64,000 nt of DNA from Rhynchopus sp. YZ270_cl-10 (GCA_964035575.1 OZ037931.1:319567-383566), one strand, 5' to 3'; shown: positions 38,601 to 49,373, counted from the first letter of the stretch. Numbers and translations: made by a program. Notes: generated by a model from the sequence alone, not told the origin.

Positions 38601-41600
38601 GTCAGAGGAGGAGCTGATGGCCACCAACATCTCCATGTTCCCGCACGCAGACGCCGCCTCCCCACTCCTCAAACAGTCCGAGGAGACATGCGACAAGGTC
38701 ATCCAAGCGCTCCCCGCACCCATGGACGCTAAGGTGCTCTACTTCCTACTAGGCGCCACACGCCGTCTGCAGGCCCCTGCACCAAAGCTGCCCGACGTGC
38801 CGGTCAAACCCGACTACGGCACACCACAGGAGCGAGTGCTTGCGTCTCTCGAGCTTCTGAAGCATGTGTCCGGCAACGAGAAGGACAGAGTCCTAAAGGA
38901 TGCACTGTCGGAGCTGCAGAAGGACCCGAATATCGAGCTGTGCGCACGTCTTGGTGAGAAGGCCCTAGGGGAGGATGGGTTTCCGAAGCATGCGGTGCAG
39001 ATCTGCAAGATTGCAAAGGACCTTGAGGCACAGGGCGAGCTGGGTATCAAAGGTGCGGTGGTCTCCAAGCACGCTGCCGAGCCTGCAGCGGCAGACAAGA
39101 AGAAGGCGCCTGAGAAGGGTGCAAAGCGGGTCTCGCTGACACCTGAAATGGTGGAGGTGATACCCCCGCCGCCGCCGTCGGAGACGCACTACACATGGCA
39201 CAGCCACGTGCTGCAGCACTCAGGGAAGGCGATCCTGGGCCTCATTGACCCACGCACACAAGAAAACACCACGCAAACAGAGCTACGCAAACGCGCCTTG
39301 TCAGACTTTTCTCTTGCAGCGTTGTTTGCCTTGAAGGGACGGAAGGAGGAGTGCCCTTTGAACCTAATCCGTGCAATGAAGCTATACCACATGGCTGCAC
39401 AGGCCTTTGCGGGCGCAGTCGTGACACGCGCTGTGATGCAGACCTCGTTGGTAGAGCTGGTACACAAAGGCATTCCTGGTCTCAAGATCGCAGAGCTGAG
39501 CGACGTGGACATCAGCGTTGTGCTGGACCTGCATCTGATCCTCATCCAGACATGCCGCGACAGGGCTGACTACGATCGGGGGCTGTTTGTGATGCGGCAG
39601 GCCTTTGAGCTGCTGCCACGTTCGTACCACAAGCCTCTGTGGGAGGCGGATGTGCAGTTCCGATGCAAAATGGGGCAAAGCGCGATCAAGATCCGAGACA
39701 AGCTGCGTGCGGTGAAGGGCTACGACGCACCGACACAGGCACGCGCTTGGGTTATGTTCTCTCGCTGCATCGACAACGAGACGGACCAGCTGCATGCTCT
39801 GCAGCAGGCCGTCGAAGCCTTGGCAGACGAGCCCGAGGCACAGGCCTCTGCACTCACACGACTGGCAGTGTGGATGTTCACCCACCGTCGCCCGACAGCA
39901 GAGTGCAGGGACGTGCTCCTGTACGCAGCAGACCTCATCGAAACCACCATCGAAAGCGGCCGTGAGGACGACGGGAAGAGCCTCAAGGACACCCGCAGCC
40001 AAGGCTCCCTTGGTGCCAGCAACACCAAGACCGCCAACGCACCATCAGAGAGATCGCAGAACCAGATGCGCCCCAACGCCACTGCCACTGCCACCGGCGG
40101 CAGCAAATCCATGACAGGAACAAGCAGTTGCGAGGTAAGAATCGAAGGCCCCACCGTCCCGCAGCTCCTCAGCCTGGGTGTCATCTTCACGCATCTTGCG
40201 ATCCTGGGTGGGTCCGGCAATCAGTCTTTTTATATGTACTTACAGCTTGCGGTGATGCACTTTGGGCAGTCGCTTACTCTGACACAACGGGAGCTTGAGA
40301 GGCGGGCGGCAGTGGTGCAACAGAAGACACCTGAGGACACTTCCATCCCGGTCTTAAAGGTGCCGACAGACCTGACGAAATGGATTGGGTGGGAGACACC
40401 GAAGGACGTAGTGAGCTACCTGCAGGCAGAGCGGTGCGAGCGTCTCCTTGGCCCAGGCTCTGTCGAGGACGCACCATACCTCTACTCAGTCCTGCGCACG
40501 CTGGCAAAGATCCTGACAGAACACAGCCTGCCGCTGCAGCTTCTCGTTGTCCTCGGCATTGAATCTGTTGTCCTCTCATTTATGTCCATGCACCATGTTG
40601 CACAGACACATTCTTTGTCCCGCAACCTTCAAGAAAAGATGTTAGCACACCAAGAACTTTCTTTAGAACCTGCGTCCACTATCATTCAGGGCAGCACCGT
40701 ATTGGGCGAACTATCAGAAGGCGCACGCCGCGAACTCCTCGAGGACCTCCGCGAGGTGCTTCTAAACACACCGGTACCCCACGAACACGAGGTCACCAGC
40801 GGTGTAGAGCTGATCGAATGCGGGTCTCCCTCTGTCTACACTTCGTGGATCAGTGAGGGGGAGGTGCTGATACGCTCTGGGATGTACGGGCATGCGAAGA
40901 CCCTGATTGAAGAAGCTTTACTTCATGCCGACGCATGGCGCCACAGGAAGGACATGGCCACTTGCAAGGTCCTCCTCGCCGAGATTGCCCTTCACGAAGG
41001 CCGCATCAAAACCGCAAGCGACCTAGTTGCCGAATCGGTCGACGATCCACGCACCGCCACAGTCCTCAGCGCGGACATGGTTGTCAAAGTGCTTCTCCTC
41101 CGTACACAGCTCTTCCTCCTCCAGGGAGTCTCCACCGAAACGATCCTCACCATCCCCAGCACCGCCTCCGCCTCTCTCTCCTGCCCAGAAGACCCTTCCA
41201 GAGAAGCACACTTTGCGCCACACAAAGGGAAGTTCCTCTGCAGTTTTGTTAGCCTCCTGTTGGATTATTATGATGCTAAGGTGTATAACCCTTACCTCCC
41301 GGAGGTCATGGTTGTGTTCATGAAGGAAGCATTGCAGAAGGCGGGGAGGTGTTTAGGGGTGAGGGGTGCAGGGGCAGTGAGGTTGCTGCTGTTGACGGTG
41401 AGGGTGCAGGAGAAGGTGTTAAGTGCGATGCCGTTGTCGCAGAATGTGGTGCGGTTGAGAGCGTTGCGTGGGGTGCTCAATGAGCAGGTTCAAATCCTCA
41501 GAGGATGTGTCGCGACCAGCTCCTCATTTGCGTCGTTCACATCGCCATACCCCACAGAGCTCCGGAACCTCCGTATAACCCAGCCTACAACAAAGCTCCT

Positions 41601-43803
41601 TGCTGAATCTCAGGTTCTTCTAGCAAAGAACATCCTACGTCGTTACACAGTAAACACTCTGTTAAAAAGAATGCACGTTCTCCGTCCTGCGCGGAGTGTA
41701 GGGAGCACCGCGACCGATGCAACATCTCTTCATGTCCGTGGGTTTCTTGAATCGGATATTGGGCTTCGTTTTATGACGATGACGAAGAAGCAGAGGAATA
41801 CGAGAACGAAACTCAGGGAGCTTGAACACCGGCGTACTGTGGTGCGCGAAAGGATTGCGGCGGAGGCGCCGGAGGACACCCCGCCGAGCCCACACACTCT
41901 CGACCGACTCGCCCTTGAAGAGGTCCCTTCTGATACAAACTCCGACACCTCCGACTCTGACAGTGGTACCGAATGCGCATCCACCGAGCAATCCGCTCTC
42001 CACATCGACAACATCGAACGTGACTACACCATCACCCCACATCAAGCACATTCCGTCTGCGACACCGCAATGTCAGGACTTAACCCCGGAAGCCTCGCAC
42101 ACTGCAAAGCCAGCCTGGTCGCAGGAGAATGCCTGCGGGCTTCCATCGAAGCAGGCATTGTCGGAAAGAAACTCGCTATGTTAGGACGAAAGGGGTTAGA
42201 CCTCCACGATGCGCCAACAGCGGTGGACGACCTTTGGGTGGAGGCTTCCGTTGAAGTAGAAGTCGTGGCTACAGAGGCAGTGGAGGTGGAGAAGAAGGGG
42301 GCAAAGAAGGGGAAGGCGGTTGAAGAGGAGGTTGTACCAGCAGTGCCGAAGGAATGTCTTGAAGGGGCGGATGGGTCGGACCCGCAGCTGCTCTGCAAAA
42401 AGCTTTTGGTGGACGCATTGGAAGGTTTGATGGCATGTGACAAATGGTCGCTCGCCTCCGACGCCGCCCACGAACTCTCCCGCATCTATCTAACAACCGG
42501 CGACACCCAAAAGGCAGCCCGCTACCTTGCCCTTGCCCAATCACTCAGCGCCTCCGCATTTACCCTGAGTGTTTTCCTTGCAGTCTCCCATCCGCAAAAC
42601 CGGGAGAGAATTCTGCTCAAACATCTGGAAAGTTTTGACTCCGATCCTTCCAACGCGAAATTCTTTGCATTAAGCCAACTCGCATTCGACACTTCAGTGG
42701 TATACCGGAGTTTGAAAACATGGAAGTCAGCAGACCCGATGTTGCCAACAGAAAAGCTGCCGCCAAACACTTCTGTGGTGGTGCTGCATATTGGGAGGAG
42801 GAGACAGCATTTATATGCGGTGCATCATAAGCAAGGGAAGGCACCTTTGGTAAACAGATGCCCCTTTGTGCAAGAGGAGTTGGATGCGTTAGAAGCAGCG
42901 TATACCCAGCTGGAAGCTGACAAATTAAGCTTCCTCGGTGGGGATGTGATCCGAAACGGCTTCACCGACGCCATCGCCTCCCAGCATGCCTCGCTCCTCC
43001 ACACGCTCCACCATCTCCTCCACCCGGCGTTATCCAGCTTCACCCCGTACCTTCAAGACAACATTGTTCTTTGCGCGCCGCATAGCCTTCAGCAATACCC
43101 TCTAGAATGCCTTGGTGTTTTTTCAAATGCGAAGCAAGTTGTTCGTGATATCAGTGCATTTCATTATGAAAGCCGTCTTGAAGCGACAGAAGGACAGCCC
43201 AAAGCGAAGACAGATTCGGTACGGTATGCAGTAGATGTCTTCGATGAAACGGCAGGGAAGCTGATGGGAGCGTTGGTAGGCGATAAGGCAGCGTTGCCGA
43301 ACTCATGGATAGGGGTGTCTGGACGGACAACGGGGGAGACGTTGACCGCAGCGAGCGGAGTGCAGATTGGAAACCAACTGAAGAGCGCAGCCAGCCTTGC
43401 GGTGTTTCTCTCCCCAGGCAGGCTCTGCTCTGCGATGCCAGCCGCAGACGTCGCAGGGTTGGAGCTATCAGGGGCAAAATGCCTTCTTCTCGCAGATCGT
43501 TCTCTGCATCCAGCATCATTCAAGAGAACGTCGCACAATGATTCAAAACTCCCAGAAGCGATGTTGGCGACGGAGGCTCCGGTCCCCATAAACCACCTCC
43601 TTCTCGCCAGAGGTGTGCCCGCGCTGCTTTCCTCATCGGGTGCATGGTCCACAGAGGCTGTGGTGGTGAATGTGAAAGCGATTCTGACAGCATTCGAAAA
43701 GGGGGCAAGTGTAGCAGAAACGTTGCATGCAATGCGGAAGGCGTCGGTGGTGGTGGAGGAAGGTGAAGAGAAGCAGACGCAGTCCGGGCCGCTGATGGTA
43801 TGA
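35644..43803 (+). CDS. CFAP46: CFAP46-like flagellar central-apparatus protein
   Basis: 2719 residues, single exon. The length closely matches animal CFAP46 (about 2700). It is largely alpha-helical TPR-like repeats. The N-terminus has the family layout, including a segment resembling the CFAP46 'YNASVLYW' region (HCWNAVRVLY). Near the C-terminus, NIVLCAPHSLQQYPLECLGVF followed by VVRDISAFHY resembles the conserved LPLEGL/SRDFS block. CFAP46 belongs to the C1d projection of the axonemal central pair, with CFAP54, CFAP74 and CFAP221, and is needed for normal flagellar beating. Unusual: residues about 858-925 look like a PDZ domain (TPDSHAEAAGLKKGMCITKINGEAV). Ser/Asp-rich (about 2099-2120) and Lys/Glu-rich (about 2215) linkers interrupt the C-terminal third. 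Start chosen at the first Met after the CCCTCT array. Confidence 0.78.
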   Translation: MSTLALRLCAQLDATRQLRDKQLPQALSQVRKVHQTLCAAVHDSVVVAGLPSVELPYDLFLYVAETAAFLGEWDVVKKCCESLSAHHPTTPALTCRFLFCQCMLHTRDASGQVGERLVDKVQTAVAKALKGMQLALQDKEHHSHLVVRGSEHCWNAVRVLYANGTSGVLLNTLKEVNSGLEAVQHKDWGKRVTWLLRQAVAEIASGKDPKPTVANAVSICDKNGLDHLKRPLKRVQMAMKIEGSKGAAPGVMRGIAACQAVYSRLGDEKEQATDLQAAYQDLASSTLVGASLGKRVASKTTPKDEPTKDTKGGKGAAPPAVTETDIRDKEEVLAEVGLLAALHPLPPLAENPLSDETPARSQRYRLFTLYSNAVKASEESGAAELTKDHFHASPSEMYPIALENMLPAIAQDTSKKAANSPSLRARVLAEYTAAVLIVKRAGGYDVQREKYANRCTPEMTQQIVLGVRHLVKALESAVRTNDIHLTQQGCVLVWNMVLPLLNPETRGLVSKSLQSTLHILDSMSSNLHRLKVHLLCELAYCDVADEYLAKAKVRVTQALCENYVVDEEEASLYGIPRPLDRFLEPLQQRLELKADMYYVPDTRTAKDEAERERITREEVILLLDRAADTKAVGSLVHMLQNAHTLMLGTEPPLDWVTPPEPEAVPVDPKGKKRKSITDVPPPAPSLDAAEENRRHEVLRARGALWAQLLNTAWKNPHPKLIAIVRSTAPKLMCRKWGHHAERQLRIDQLQACLTCADTHVVELKAKGYSIGQRVFRSAAGDPLEEHEAVSLRAEVLSTQDAINEQFTLALDFAPAVLAQGDSWLVANIAVMYLNWHTPLIAAKDFIHSYTLETHVQKDGTSGLLALTLGAGMVSTSVTPDSHAEAAGLKKGMCITKINGEAVTTNESYEAALRASPKVVVNVTAKAPLEYPVKAVLEKLLEVLCLPGMGIVPQCSPYEADLLAQAGRALSLSFLQEYVQTKLPLGTSEEELMATNISMFPHADAASPLLKQSEETCDKVIQALPAPMDAKVLYFLLGATRRLQAPAPKLPDVPVKPDYGTPQERVLASLELLKHVSGNEKDRVLKDALSELQKDPNIELCARLGEKALGEDGFPKHAVQICKIAKDLEAQGELGIKGAVVSKHAAEPAAADKKKAPEKGAKRVSLTPEMVEVIPPPPPSETHYTWHSHVLQHSGKAILGLIDPRTQENTTQTELRKRALSDFSLAALFALKGRKEECPLNLIRAMKLYHMAAQAFAGAVVTRAVMQTSLVELVHKGIPGLKIAELSDVDISVVLDLHLILIQTCRDRADYDRGLFVMRQAFELLPRSYHKPLWEADVQFRCKMGQSAIKIRDKLRAVKGYDAPTQARAWVMFSRCIDNETDQLHALQQAVEALADEPEAQASALTRLAVWMFTHRRPTAECRDVLLYAADLIETTIESGREDDGKSLKDTRSQGSLGASNTKTANAPSERSQNQMRPNATATATGGSKSMTGTSSCEVRIEGPTVPQLLSLGVIFTHLAILGGSGNQSFYMYLQLAVMHFGQSLTLTQRELERRAAVVQQKTPEDTSIPVLKVPTDLTKWIGWETPKDVVSYLQAERCERLLGPGSVEDAPYLYSVLRTLAKILTEHSLPLQLLVVLGIESVVLSFMSMHHVAQTHSLSRNLQEKMLAHQELSLEPASTIIQGSTVLGELSEGARRELLEDLREVLLNTPVPHEHEVTSGVELIECGSPSVYTSWISEGEVLIRSGMYGHAKTLIEEALLHADAWRHRKDMATCKVLLAEIALHEGRIKTASDLVAESVDDPRTATVLSADMVVKVLLLRTQLFLLQGVSTETILTIPSTASASLSCPEDPSREAHFAPHKGKFLCSFVSLLLDYYDAKVYNPYLPEVMVVFMKEALQKAGRCLGVRGAGAVRLLLLTVRVQEKVLSAMPLSQNVVRLRALRGVLNEQVQILRGCVATSSSFASFTSPYPTELRNLRITQPTTKLLAESQVLLAKNILRRYTVNTLLKRMHVLRPARSVGSTATDATSLHVRGFLESDIGLRFMTMTKKQRNTRTKLRELEHRRTVVRERIAAEAPEDTPPSPHTLDRLALEEVPSDTNSDTSDSDSGTECASTEQSALHIDNIERDYTITPHQAHSVCDTAMSGLNPGSLAHCKASLVAGECLRASIEAGIVGKKLAMLGRKGLDLHDAPTAVDDLWVEASVEVEVVATEAVEVEKKGAKKGKAVEEEVVPAVPKECLEGADGSDPQLLCKKLLVDALEGLMACDKWSLASDAAHELSRIYLTTGDTQKAARYLALAQSLSASAFTLSVFLAVSHPQNRERILLKHLESFDSDPSNAKFFALSQLAFDTSVVYRSLKTWKSADPMLPTEKLPPNTSVVVLHIGRRRQHLYAVHHKQGKAPLVNRCPFVQEELDALEAAYTQLEADKLSFLGGDVIRNGFTDAIASQHASLLHTLHHLLHPALSSFTPYLQDNIVLCAPHSLQQYPLECLGVFSNAKQVVRDISAFHYESRLEATEGQPKAKTDSVRYAVDVFDETAGKLMGALVGDKAALPNSWIGVSGRTTGETLTAASGVQIGNQLKSAASLAVFLSPGRLCSAMPAADVAGLELSGAKCLLLADRSLHPASFKRTSHNDSKLPEAMLATEAPVPINHLLLARGVPALLSSSGAWSTEAVVVNVKAILTAFEKGASVAETLHAMRKASVVVEEGEEKQTQSGPLMV

Positions 43804-44012
43804 CCCCGCAACATAGGAGCGACTCTTTTTTTTTGACGTTTTTTTGTGTTTTAATCTACTGAATTGTGTTGACTGCAACACAAAAAAACACAATACAATA
43901 ATCCACACAATCAAAACAAAAAAAAACAGGTATCGTGGGAGAGCTGCTGCATGGTTGCCTGGGGTGTGCCCTGAGGGACGTGACGTGGCGATGCGATGCG
44001 TTGTGCCCCTTA

Positions 44013-44415
44013 GGGCACGGTAATTTTTATTTTTGGTAAGCGTCTGCGTGCGTACTTTTTTTTTGAGATTCCAGGGGAAAAAATTATGCAGAAAAAAATA
44101 TTATAAAGGGGGGCCCTCAATAACTCAACAATGTATTTTAGGTAAAAAATGTACATTTTTCAGCGCAAATTGACCCCATCACAGCACACACAGACTCCTG
44201 AGAGCCGAAATCAAAAAAAATTTCCCCCGATTTTTTGTGGGCAAAAATTGGTGGGAAAATATTTTTGGTACCTGTATTTCCCCCACTGTAATTTTCCTCT
44301 ATAATTTTTTTCACCACTCATAATTTTTTTTACTGCATAATTTTTTTTTGCGTGCGTGCGTACTTTTTTTTGAGAAGTGCTCTGACGCTTACCAAGAAAA
44401 AAAATTACCGTGCCC
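44013..44415. mobile_element. PIF/Harbinger-like MITE with TTA duplication
   Basis: 403 bp. Long inverted ends: GGGCACGGTAATTTTTATTT continuing through GGTAAGCGTC, mirrored by GACGCTTACC ... AATTACCGTGCCC. TTA lies on both sides (44010-44012, 44416-44418), the duplication typical of PIF/Harbinger. The interior holds a diverged TTGACCCCATCACAGC module. No coding capacity. Confidence 0.75.
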
Positions 44416-44624
44416 TTACCTCTTACAAGGACAGAGGGTGTTCGCAGATGGCCACCCTCCGTGTACAGAGGCAAGACAGTCTTTATCTTTTTTCAAACAT
44501 TCTTCTTCTTCTTCTTTTTGGTGCTTTGCATCTCGGGGGGCATCGTACGCTGCCTGCATCAATTTTATTTACACCTTTCTTTTGGGGAGTTCTTTTCACT
44601 CTTTCTGTTTACTTCTTTTCTATG

Positions 44625-44755
44625 ATGTATACCACGAAATGGATTGTAGCACTGCATGGTTTGGGTGTCCACCCCTCCCCGGTACACCCGGTCATTACCA
44701 AAGGTACACTGTTTTCACGAGAGGGATTTTGTGTTTCACTTCAACTTTCTTTCTT
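44625..44755 (+). mobile_element. SINE-like short repeat, copy 3
   Basis: ACCACGAAATGGATTGTAGC, GCATGGTTTGGGTGTCCACC, GGTACACCCGGTCATTACC, AAGGTACACTG, CACGAGAGGG, TTGTGTTTCACTTCAAC in the family order. Confidence 0.55.
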
Positions 44756-45053
44756 TTGGTGGTTTGGGGGGGGGTTTTTTTGAGTTGCAATTCCCCCTAC
44801 CCATGCAATACCCCGTTTGTTCTGTTATTCTAAGCCCCTTCTAAAAAGTTTGGTTCTTCATTGTCCCCCCAGCCTCCCGGTTAGGGGGGGGGGAAGAAAG
44901 ACACCACTCTCTCACACCTTTCCCTTTAAAACAATATGTCCAGAGTATGCCATAGTTCTAAATTAAAACCCACTCAATCTCCACTCAATTTTTTTCCCCT
45001 CACAACAAACTTGTTGAAGCCAGCGCAGCTGATGCTGTGCGATAACGAATATG

Positions 45054-45093
45054 ATAAGGTGACTAAGCACAGAGAGGCTTAGGATCATCTTAT
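45054..45093 (+). promoter_or_regulatory. Hairpin element, copy 6 (best-formed stem)
   Basis: ATAAGGTGACTAAGC pairs with GCTTAG-GA-TCATCTTAT: 15 base pairs with a two-base bulge and an 8-base loop. A T-rich run (CCTTTCTTTTTTTTCTC) follows. The preceding 50 bases (CAGCGCAGCTGATGCTGTGC, GATAACGAATATG) match copies 1 and 4. Confidence 0.65.
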
Positions 45094-45281
45094 AAACCTT
45101 TCTTTTTTTTCTCGTTTCTTTACAACACCCTTACAAACCCCCATCAACCCCTACCCCTTTTTTGCTCACCAAAACTACAGCCTAAACAAAACACACATAC
45201 ACTCCTCTCCGCTTTTGTTCTCCTTTTGATTATCTTCTTTTCCGCTTTAAGTACTCAAAAAAAGGCGTTTCCTTTGTCAGC

Positions 45282-45947
45282 ATGCCTGCCGCTGTTGGAG
45301 GTATCGCATGCAAGGTCATCTTGCTGCTTCTTGCCATGATGGTGTTGATCATCATTGCCTCCTCGGATAACTCTTTGTACACTACACCTCAAAAGGACGA
45401 CGGTGTGTTCGACCACGCGGACACCGCCGTTACCGACGCTCTGAAGGGAGATAAAGAGGGCTGGGGTCTGTTCAAGAACACCCACAACTTCGACAGTGTT
45501 GACTCTCTGGGCTGCGACGATTTGAAGTCGGCATGGAGGGGTATGCAGGCTGCGTGCATTATTGGGATTATCGGTCTGTTCATTTCGGTGATTGTCACGC
45601 TGACATACCTGAAGAGCCAGGACGACACCACCCTGAGATGTGCCTGTGGATGCTGTGGTGATATTATGGGAATTCTGGGTGTGTTGACCTTTATTATTCT
45701 TATCATTATCATCATGAAGTCGACGCTCTGCAACGGAGACCGCTCGCACTGGCACGACGACTCGCTCGACTTCGACGACGTCCAGCCCGGCTCCTTCGGG
45801 ATGTACGCGGACCTCGCGTACGGCATCTACCTCCTCGGAGTTGCGCTTCTCTTCGTCTTCATCTCCGTCTGCATCGGTGTCGTATCCCGCAAGAAGGCAG
45901 GCGACGGCAAGACCACCAAAGAATACCGTGAGATGGACAAAAAGTAA
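45282..45947 (+). CDS. Four-transmembrane protein, amastin/claudin-like layout
   Basis: 221 residues. TM1 (KVILLLLAMMVLIIIAS), an external loop with several Asp and one Cys, TM2 (ACIIGIIGLFISVIVTL), a short CACGCCG segment, TM3 (IMGILGVLTFIILIIIIM), a second loop rich in His/Asp (SHWHDDSLDFDD), TM4 (GIYLLGVALLFVFISVCIGVV) and a Lys-rich cytoplasmic tail ending MDKK. The layout recalls amastins and other four-TM surface proteins, but the diagnostic amastin signature is not clearly present. The stop TAA overlaps a possible GTAAGT donor, so an alternative spliced tail cannot be excluded. ATG directly follows a pyrimidine tract and CAG. Confidence 0.7.
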   Translation: MPAAVGGIACKVILLLLAMMVLIIIASSDNSLYTTPQKDDGVFDHADTAVTDALKGDKEGWGLFKNTHNFDSVDSLGCDDLKSAWRGMQAACIIGIIGLFISVIVTLTYLKSQDDTTLRCACGCCGDIMGILGVLTFIILIIIIMKSTLCNGDRSHWHDDSLDFDDVQPGSFGMYADLAYGIYLLGVALLFVFISVCIGVVSRKKAGDGKTTKEYREMDKK

Positions 45948-46854
45948 GTAGCATTTTTCTATCAATTTTTTTTCTGTCATTTTTTTTTTTTCTGTATTGT
46001 TGTAAAGGGTGTCTGTGGGGAAGAGGGGGAAAAAAAAAGTTTGAAGTGAAGAGGTGGGGGGGTAGTTAGCTTGCTAGAATTTCCATTTTTTCTTTAAAAA
46101 AGGGTGTTTTTGTGAGCTTCCTGCCTCCCCCCCCCATTATTACCCTACCCGCGTCCTGTTTGTTCAGGTGTGCACTCCCAGGAGGTGTCTGTGCGGTAGT
46201 AGGATCTTCCTCTGCTCTGTTTTTCTGACATCCTTTTTTTTTCCCCTTCTTTGCGTTGTACTCAAGCAAGCCCGCGGGGGTTGGGTAAGGCTCCAGTGGG
46301 TATGTGTGTGTAATTAATAGAGTTGTGGTGTGTACTTCAGTTTCCACCCCTTTTTATGATGTCTGCGCATGAGAAGGCACTTTCATCTGACAAGTTTTCT
46401 TTTCCCCCTTTTTTTTACATTTTTTAGTTTTGTTTTGTGACGCAGATGATATAAAAATATCATCTAAGACCATTTCCTTCCCAAAAAAAAAAAACTCCCC
46501 ATTGTTTTTTTTGTGACCAAATTCTCGTTGTTGGGCGATTGTTTTCCACTCTGAAATATGGTTATATTATATGACCCAGGTTTTTGGGTTCACTATGTGT
46601 GTTTGCTTCTTTATAAGAATTGCCTTTTTTTATTTTCCATGAAACGTGAGTAAAAAAAAAACCTCCCCACCCCCGGCAAAAGAAAGCCAATCAGCTGTTT
46701 TTTCTTTTTTTTTTGATAACACTATTGTGTATTTCAAGCCATTTTTTCAACTTACCTTCCTTCACCCCCCTGTAAGGGCAACCGTAGGTGAAGTAAGGTA
46801 TAGTATTGAAATCGATGTGGGGGGGGAGTAAAGGGTCAATTTTACAAAACCAGA

Positions 46855-47010
46855 TTTTGAGGAAAATTTTAGCCGAAAATGGGCCCCACGTATAAGCAAC
46901 CGGACTCATATTTCTCAAAATTTAAGTGGTCAAAAAATTGTCCAATTTTCGAGATTGACCCCACCACTGCACGGGCGGAGCCCAAAAATGCAAATAAGGA
47001 CCCTTTTTAA
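46855..47010. mobile_element. Fragment related to the hAT-like element interior
   Basis: Shares GGGCCCCACGTAT, TTTAAGTGGTCAAAAAATTG, TCCAATTTTCGAGATTGACC and GCAAATAAGG, in order, with 9490-9650 of the full element. Ends are missing. Confidence 0.65.
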
Positions 47011-48841
47011 TTTGTTCTCTTGAAATGTGTAATTTCATGTTTTCGCGAAAAAAATAACAACTGATCCTACAAGGGTTGAAGGAAGGTGGTTGAAAACAAC
47101 AATAACAACAAGGACAAGTAATTGCTAAGAAAAAAGCGGGGTGTGCTGTGGAAAACTCTGCGCGATTTTCGAAACCACCGTAGCATCCTGGCGATTTGCT
47201 GGAGGTGCTGATGCGCCTGGTGTGATCGATGTGTTGTAGTCTGTGCATTCTGTGTTCCTTCCGCACTGCTCCAACGACGACGACAATGTGGGGAGCCTGT
47301 GGACAAAAACGAGCTGGAACACGCCGAGCCTGCCGAGCGGGCGTCCAACAACGCTATCGAGCAGATGGTGCTGGAAGAAGAGGACAGCCCCCCTTCTTGA
47401 ACGTTTCAGATGCTGGCGTCCCAGTGGGTCTGGCAGCGTACGAAGAGCGTTAGAATACCTGCAGAAGAGCAGAATGCTGGGCGTGTTGTAGATTATTTCT
47501 ACAGGATGGAGTTCCACATCACACCCCGTTTTTTTTCCGATAGCAATTACTTGTTTTTCTTTGTCTTTTTGTGCTTGAGTAATAACTCAATATCGTTAAA
47601 GAAGAGGGATTAATCAGTTGGCTGGTTCTGCTTTTTCCGGGGAGGGGGGTATTTTTTTTTTACAGGATGTGTTGCCCCCATTCATCATTTATCATTCACG
47701 TTCGTTGTCTCTTTTTTTTTATATATCTGGCACATTGAGTGCCACTAACAAAGCCAGACGATGTGCATAGTAATTTGGCTCATTATGATATGAGTTGTCA
47801 CGTCTGCAAAAAATGCAAAAAATGCAAAAAATGCAAAGGGGGCTAGAGAGAGAGGAGAGAGGGTGTGATAGTGGTGACTGTATTGTGATAATTGCCCATC
47901 ATACTACTGTAATGCACATTCAGAATACAGCTGTATTGTGAATGTGTATATTGTGTATTATGATAGACAATATATTATACTGCAGCCAACCACCTAGTGA
48001 GTACGAAGCCTTGGAGGAATCCTTTCGAGGCTTCGAATGCCTGGTTCTGTCCCCATTATTATTTTGCGTCTGCGTCCGCCGATTGAAACGGTGAGGCGTT
48101 TGCACTTCCAACTTCTCTTTTTTTTTTTTTTTTGTTTTTTTTTTTTTTTTAACCACTCCCCCCATGTCCACACACCCTATGTTCCCTTTTGAATAGTGCT
48201 CTTTGTGATTGTGCAAAACAACGTCGTCGCGCAAAAAAATAGTTTTTTTTTTTTTTTAAAGTACCCATTAATAGAAACGGTGTGTGGGGGAGAAGCAACA
48301 ATGATATTGACTTATCATGATGTCGATTACAAGATGAAGGGAAAAAATTAAAAAAGTGGAGATTGCACAACTGTGTAAACTACACTACTCCAACAATTTA
48401 TCAAAAAACAAAAAAACAAAAAAAAAAAAACAAGAGTAGAAACTAAAATATGAATGTAGTTTGTGGTATTTAGCATGATTTTATATGTGATTTTGTTGAC
48501 ACATTGTTGAAAAGGTGTTCGTGCAGCACCATAAAAAGGAGAAGTTCTCATTGTGTACACCAATGCATTTTTGAGAAGAATTAAAATACGCACTTCTCCT
48601 CGCTAGAAAAAAGCGATTTTTGCCACCAATTAAAATTTGAGGAGTTTACACAAACGATAACGGATTGTGAAGCTAAAAGAGAGACGTGGTTCATATTGTT
48701 TTTTTATCACAACGTTTCTCTTCCTTTTTGAGGTGAGCAAAAACAACAAACCTATTATGCACAGTAAACAACACAACAAAATAGACCCTTAACGACTGGG
48801 CACATTACATCAAAAGGACCGTTGCTCATTTAGTGTGTTGT

Positions 48842-48888
<47 letters not shown>

Positions 48889-49243
48889 TGCCCATGAGGC
48901 GTCCATTCATCTTTCAATATGTTTTCCCCCACTCCCCCCGCGTTGTTTCTTTATATAAAAAAAACGCGTGTTTTCCCCCACCCTTCCACTTCCCTATACT
49001 ATTTTTTTTTGTCTTGCTTACAAGACAGCTTCCTCCCTTGTTATGTCTTTAAAGGCAAACGAACACCTCAAAGGAAAAAAAAAAAGTTATAAAATTTCGA
49101 ACAGGGTCAACCTGAGCGAATTTTTTTTACCGTAGCAGCGGGGGGGGGGGGAAGATTGCAGGCTTTTTTAGATGAAGAGATGAGAAGATCATCATTTTTT
49201 TGAAGATTTTTTTTCAAAAAAAAAAGTCCTCCGCTTCCCTTAT

Positions 49244-49373
49244 ACGACGGTGAGGAAATGATTTGGGTTGTGGTTTTATTTTATGGTTTCACTGTTGTAA
49301 GCTAACGGTGAAGCCACAAAATAGAACCACAAAGAAAAGTCGTTTTTTTTTTTTTTTTTTACTTCACCGTCGT
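49244..49373. mobile_element. Foldback element
   Basis: Outer ends ACGACGGTGAGG and CTTCACCGTCGT. Inside, a 25-base stem starts TTGTGGTTTTATTTTATGGT and its partner ends AAATAGAACCACAA. Non-coding. Single copy in the window. Confidence 0.5.

Larger units (their letters stand above)
43804..45281. other. Spacer with transposons between CFAP46 and the four-TM gene
   Basis: Contains a Harbinger-like MITE (44013-44415), a SINE-like repeat (44625-44755) and a hairpin element (45054-45093). The pyrimidine tract CCTTTGTCAG comes directly before the next ATG. No gene seen. Confidence 0.5.

Noticed and set aside
45255-45980. Minus-strand frame opposite the four-TM gene
   Set aside because: It is the reverse of a protein with clear transmembrane segments and has no features of its own.
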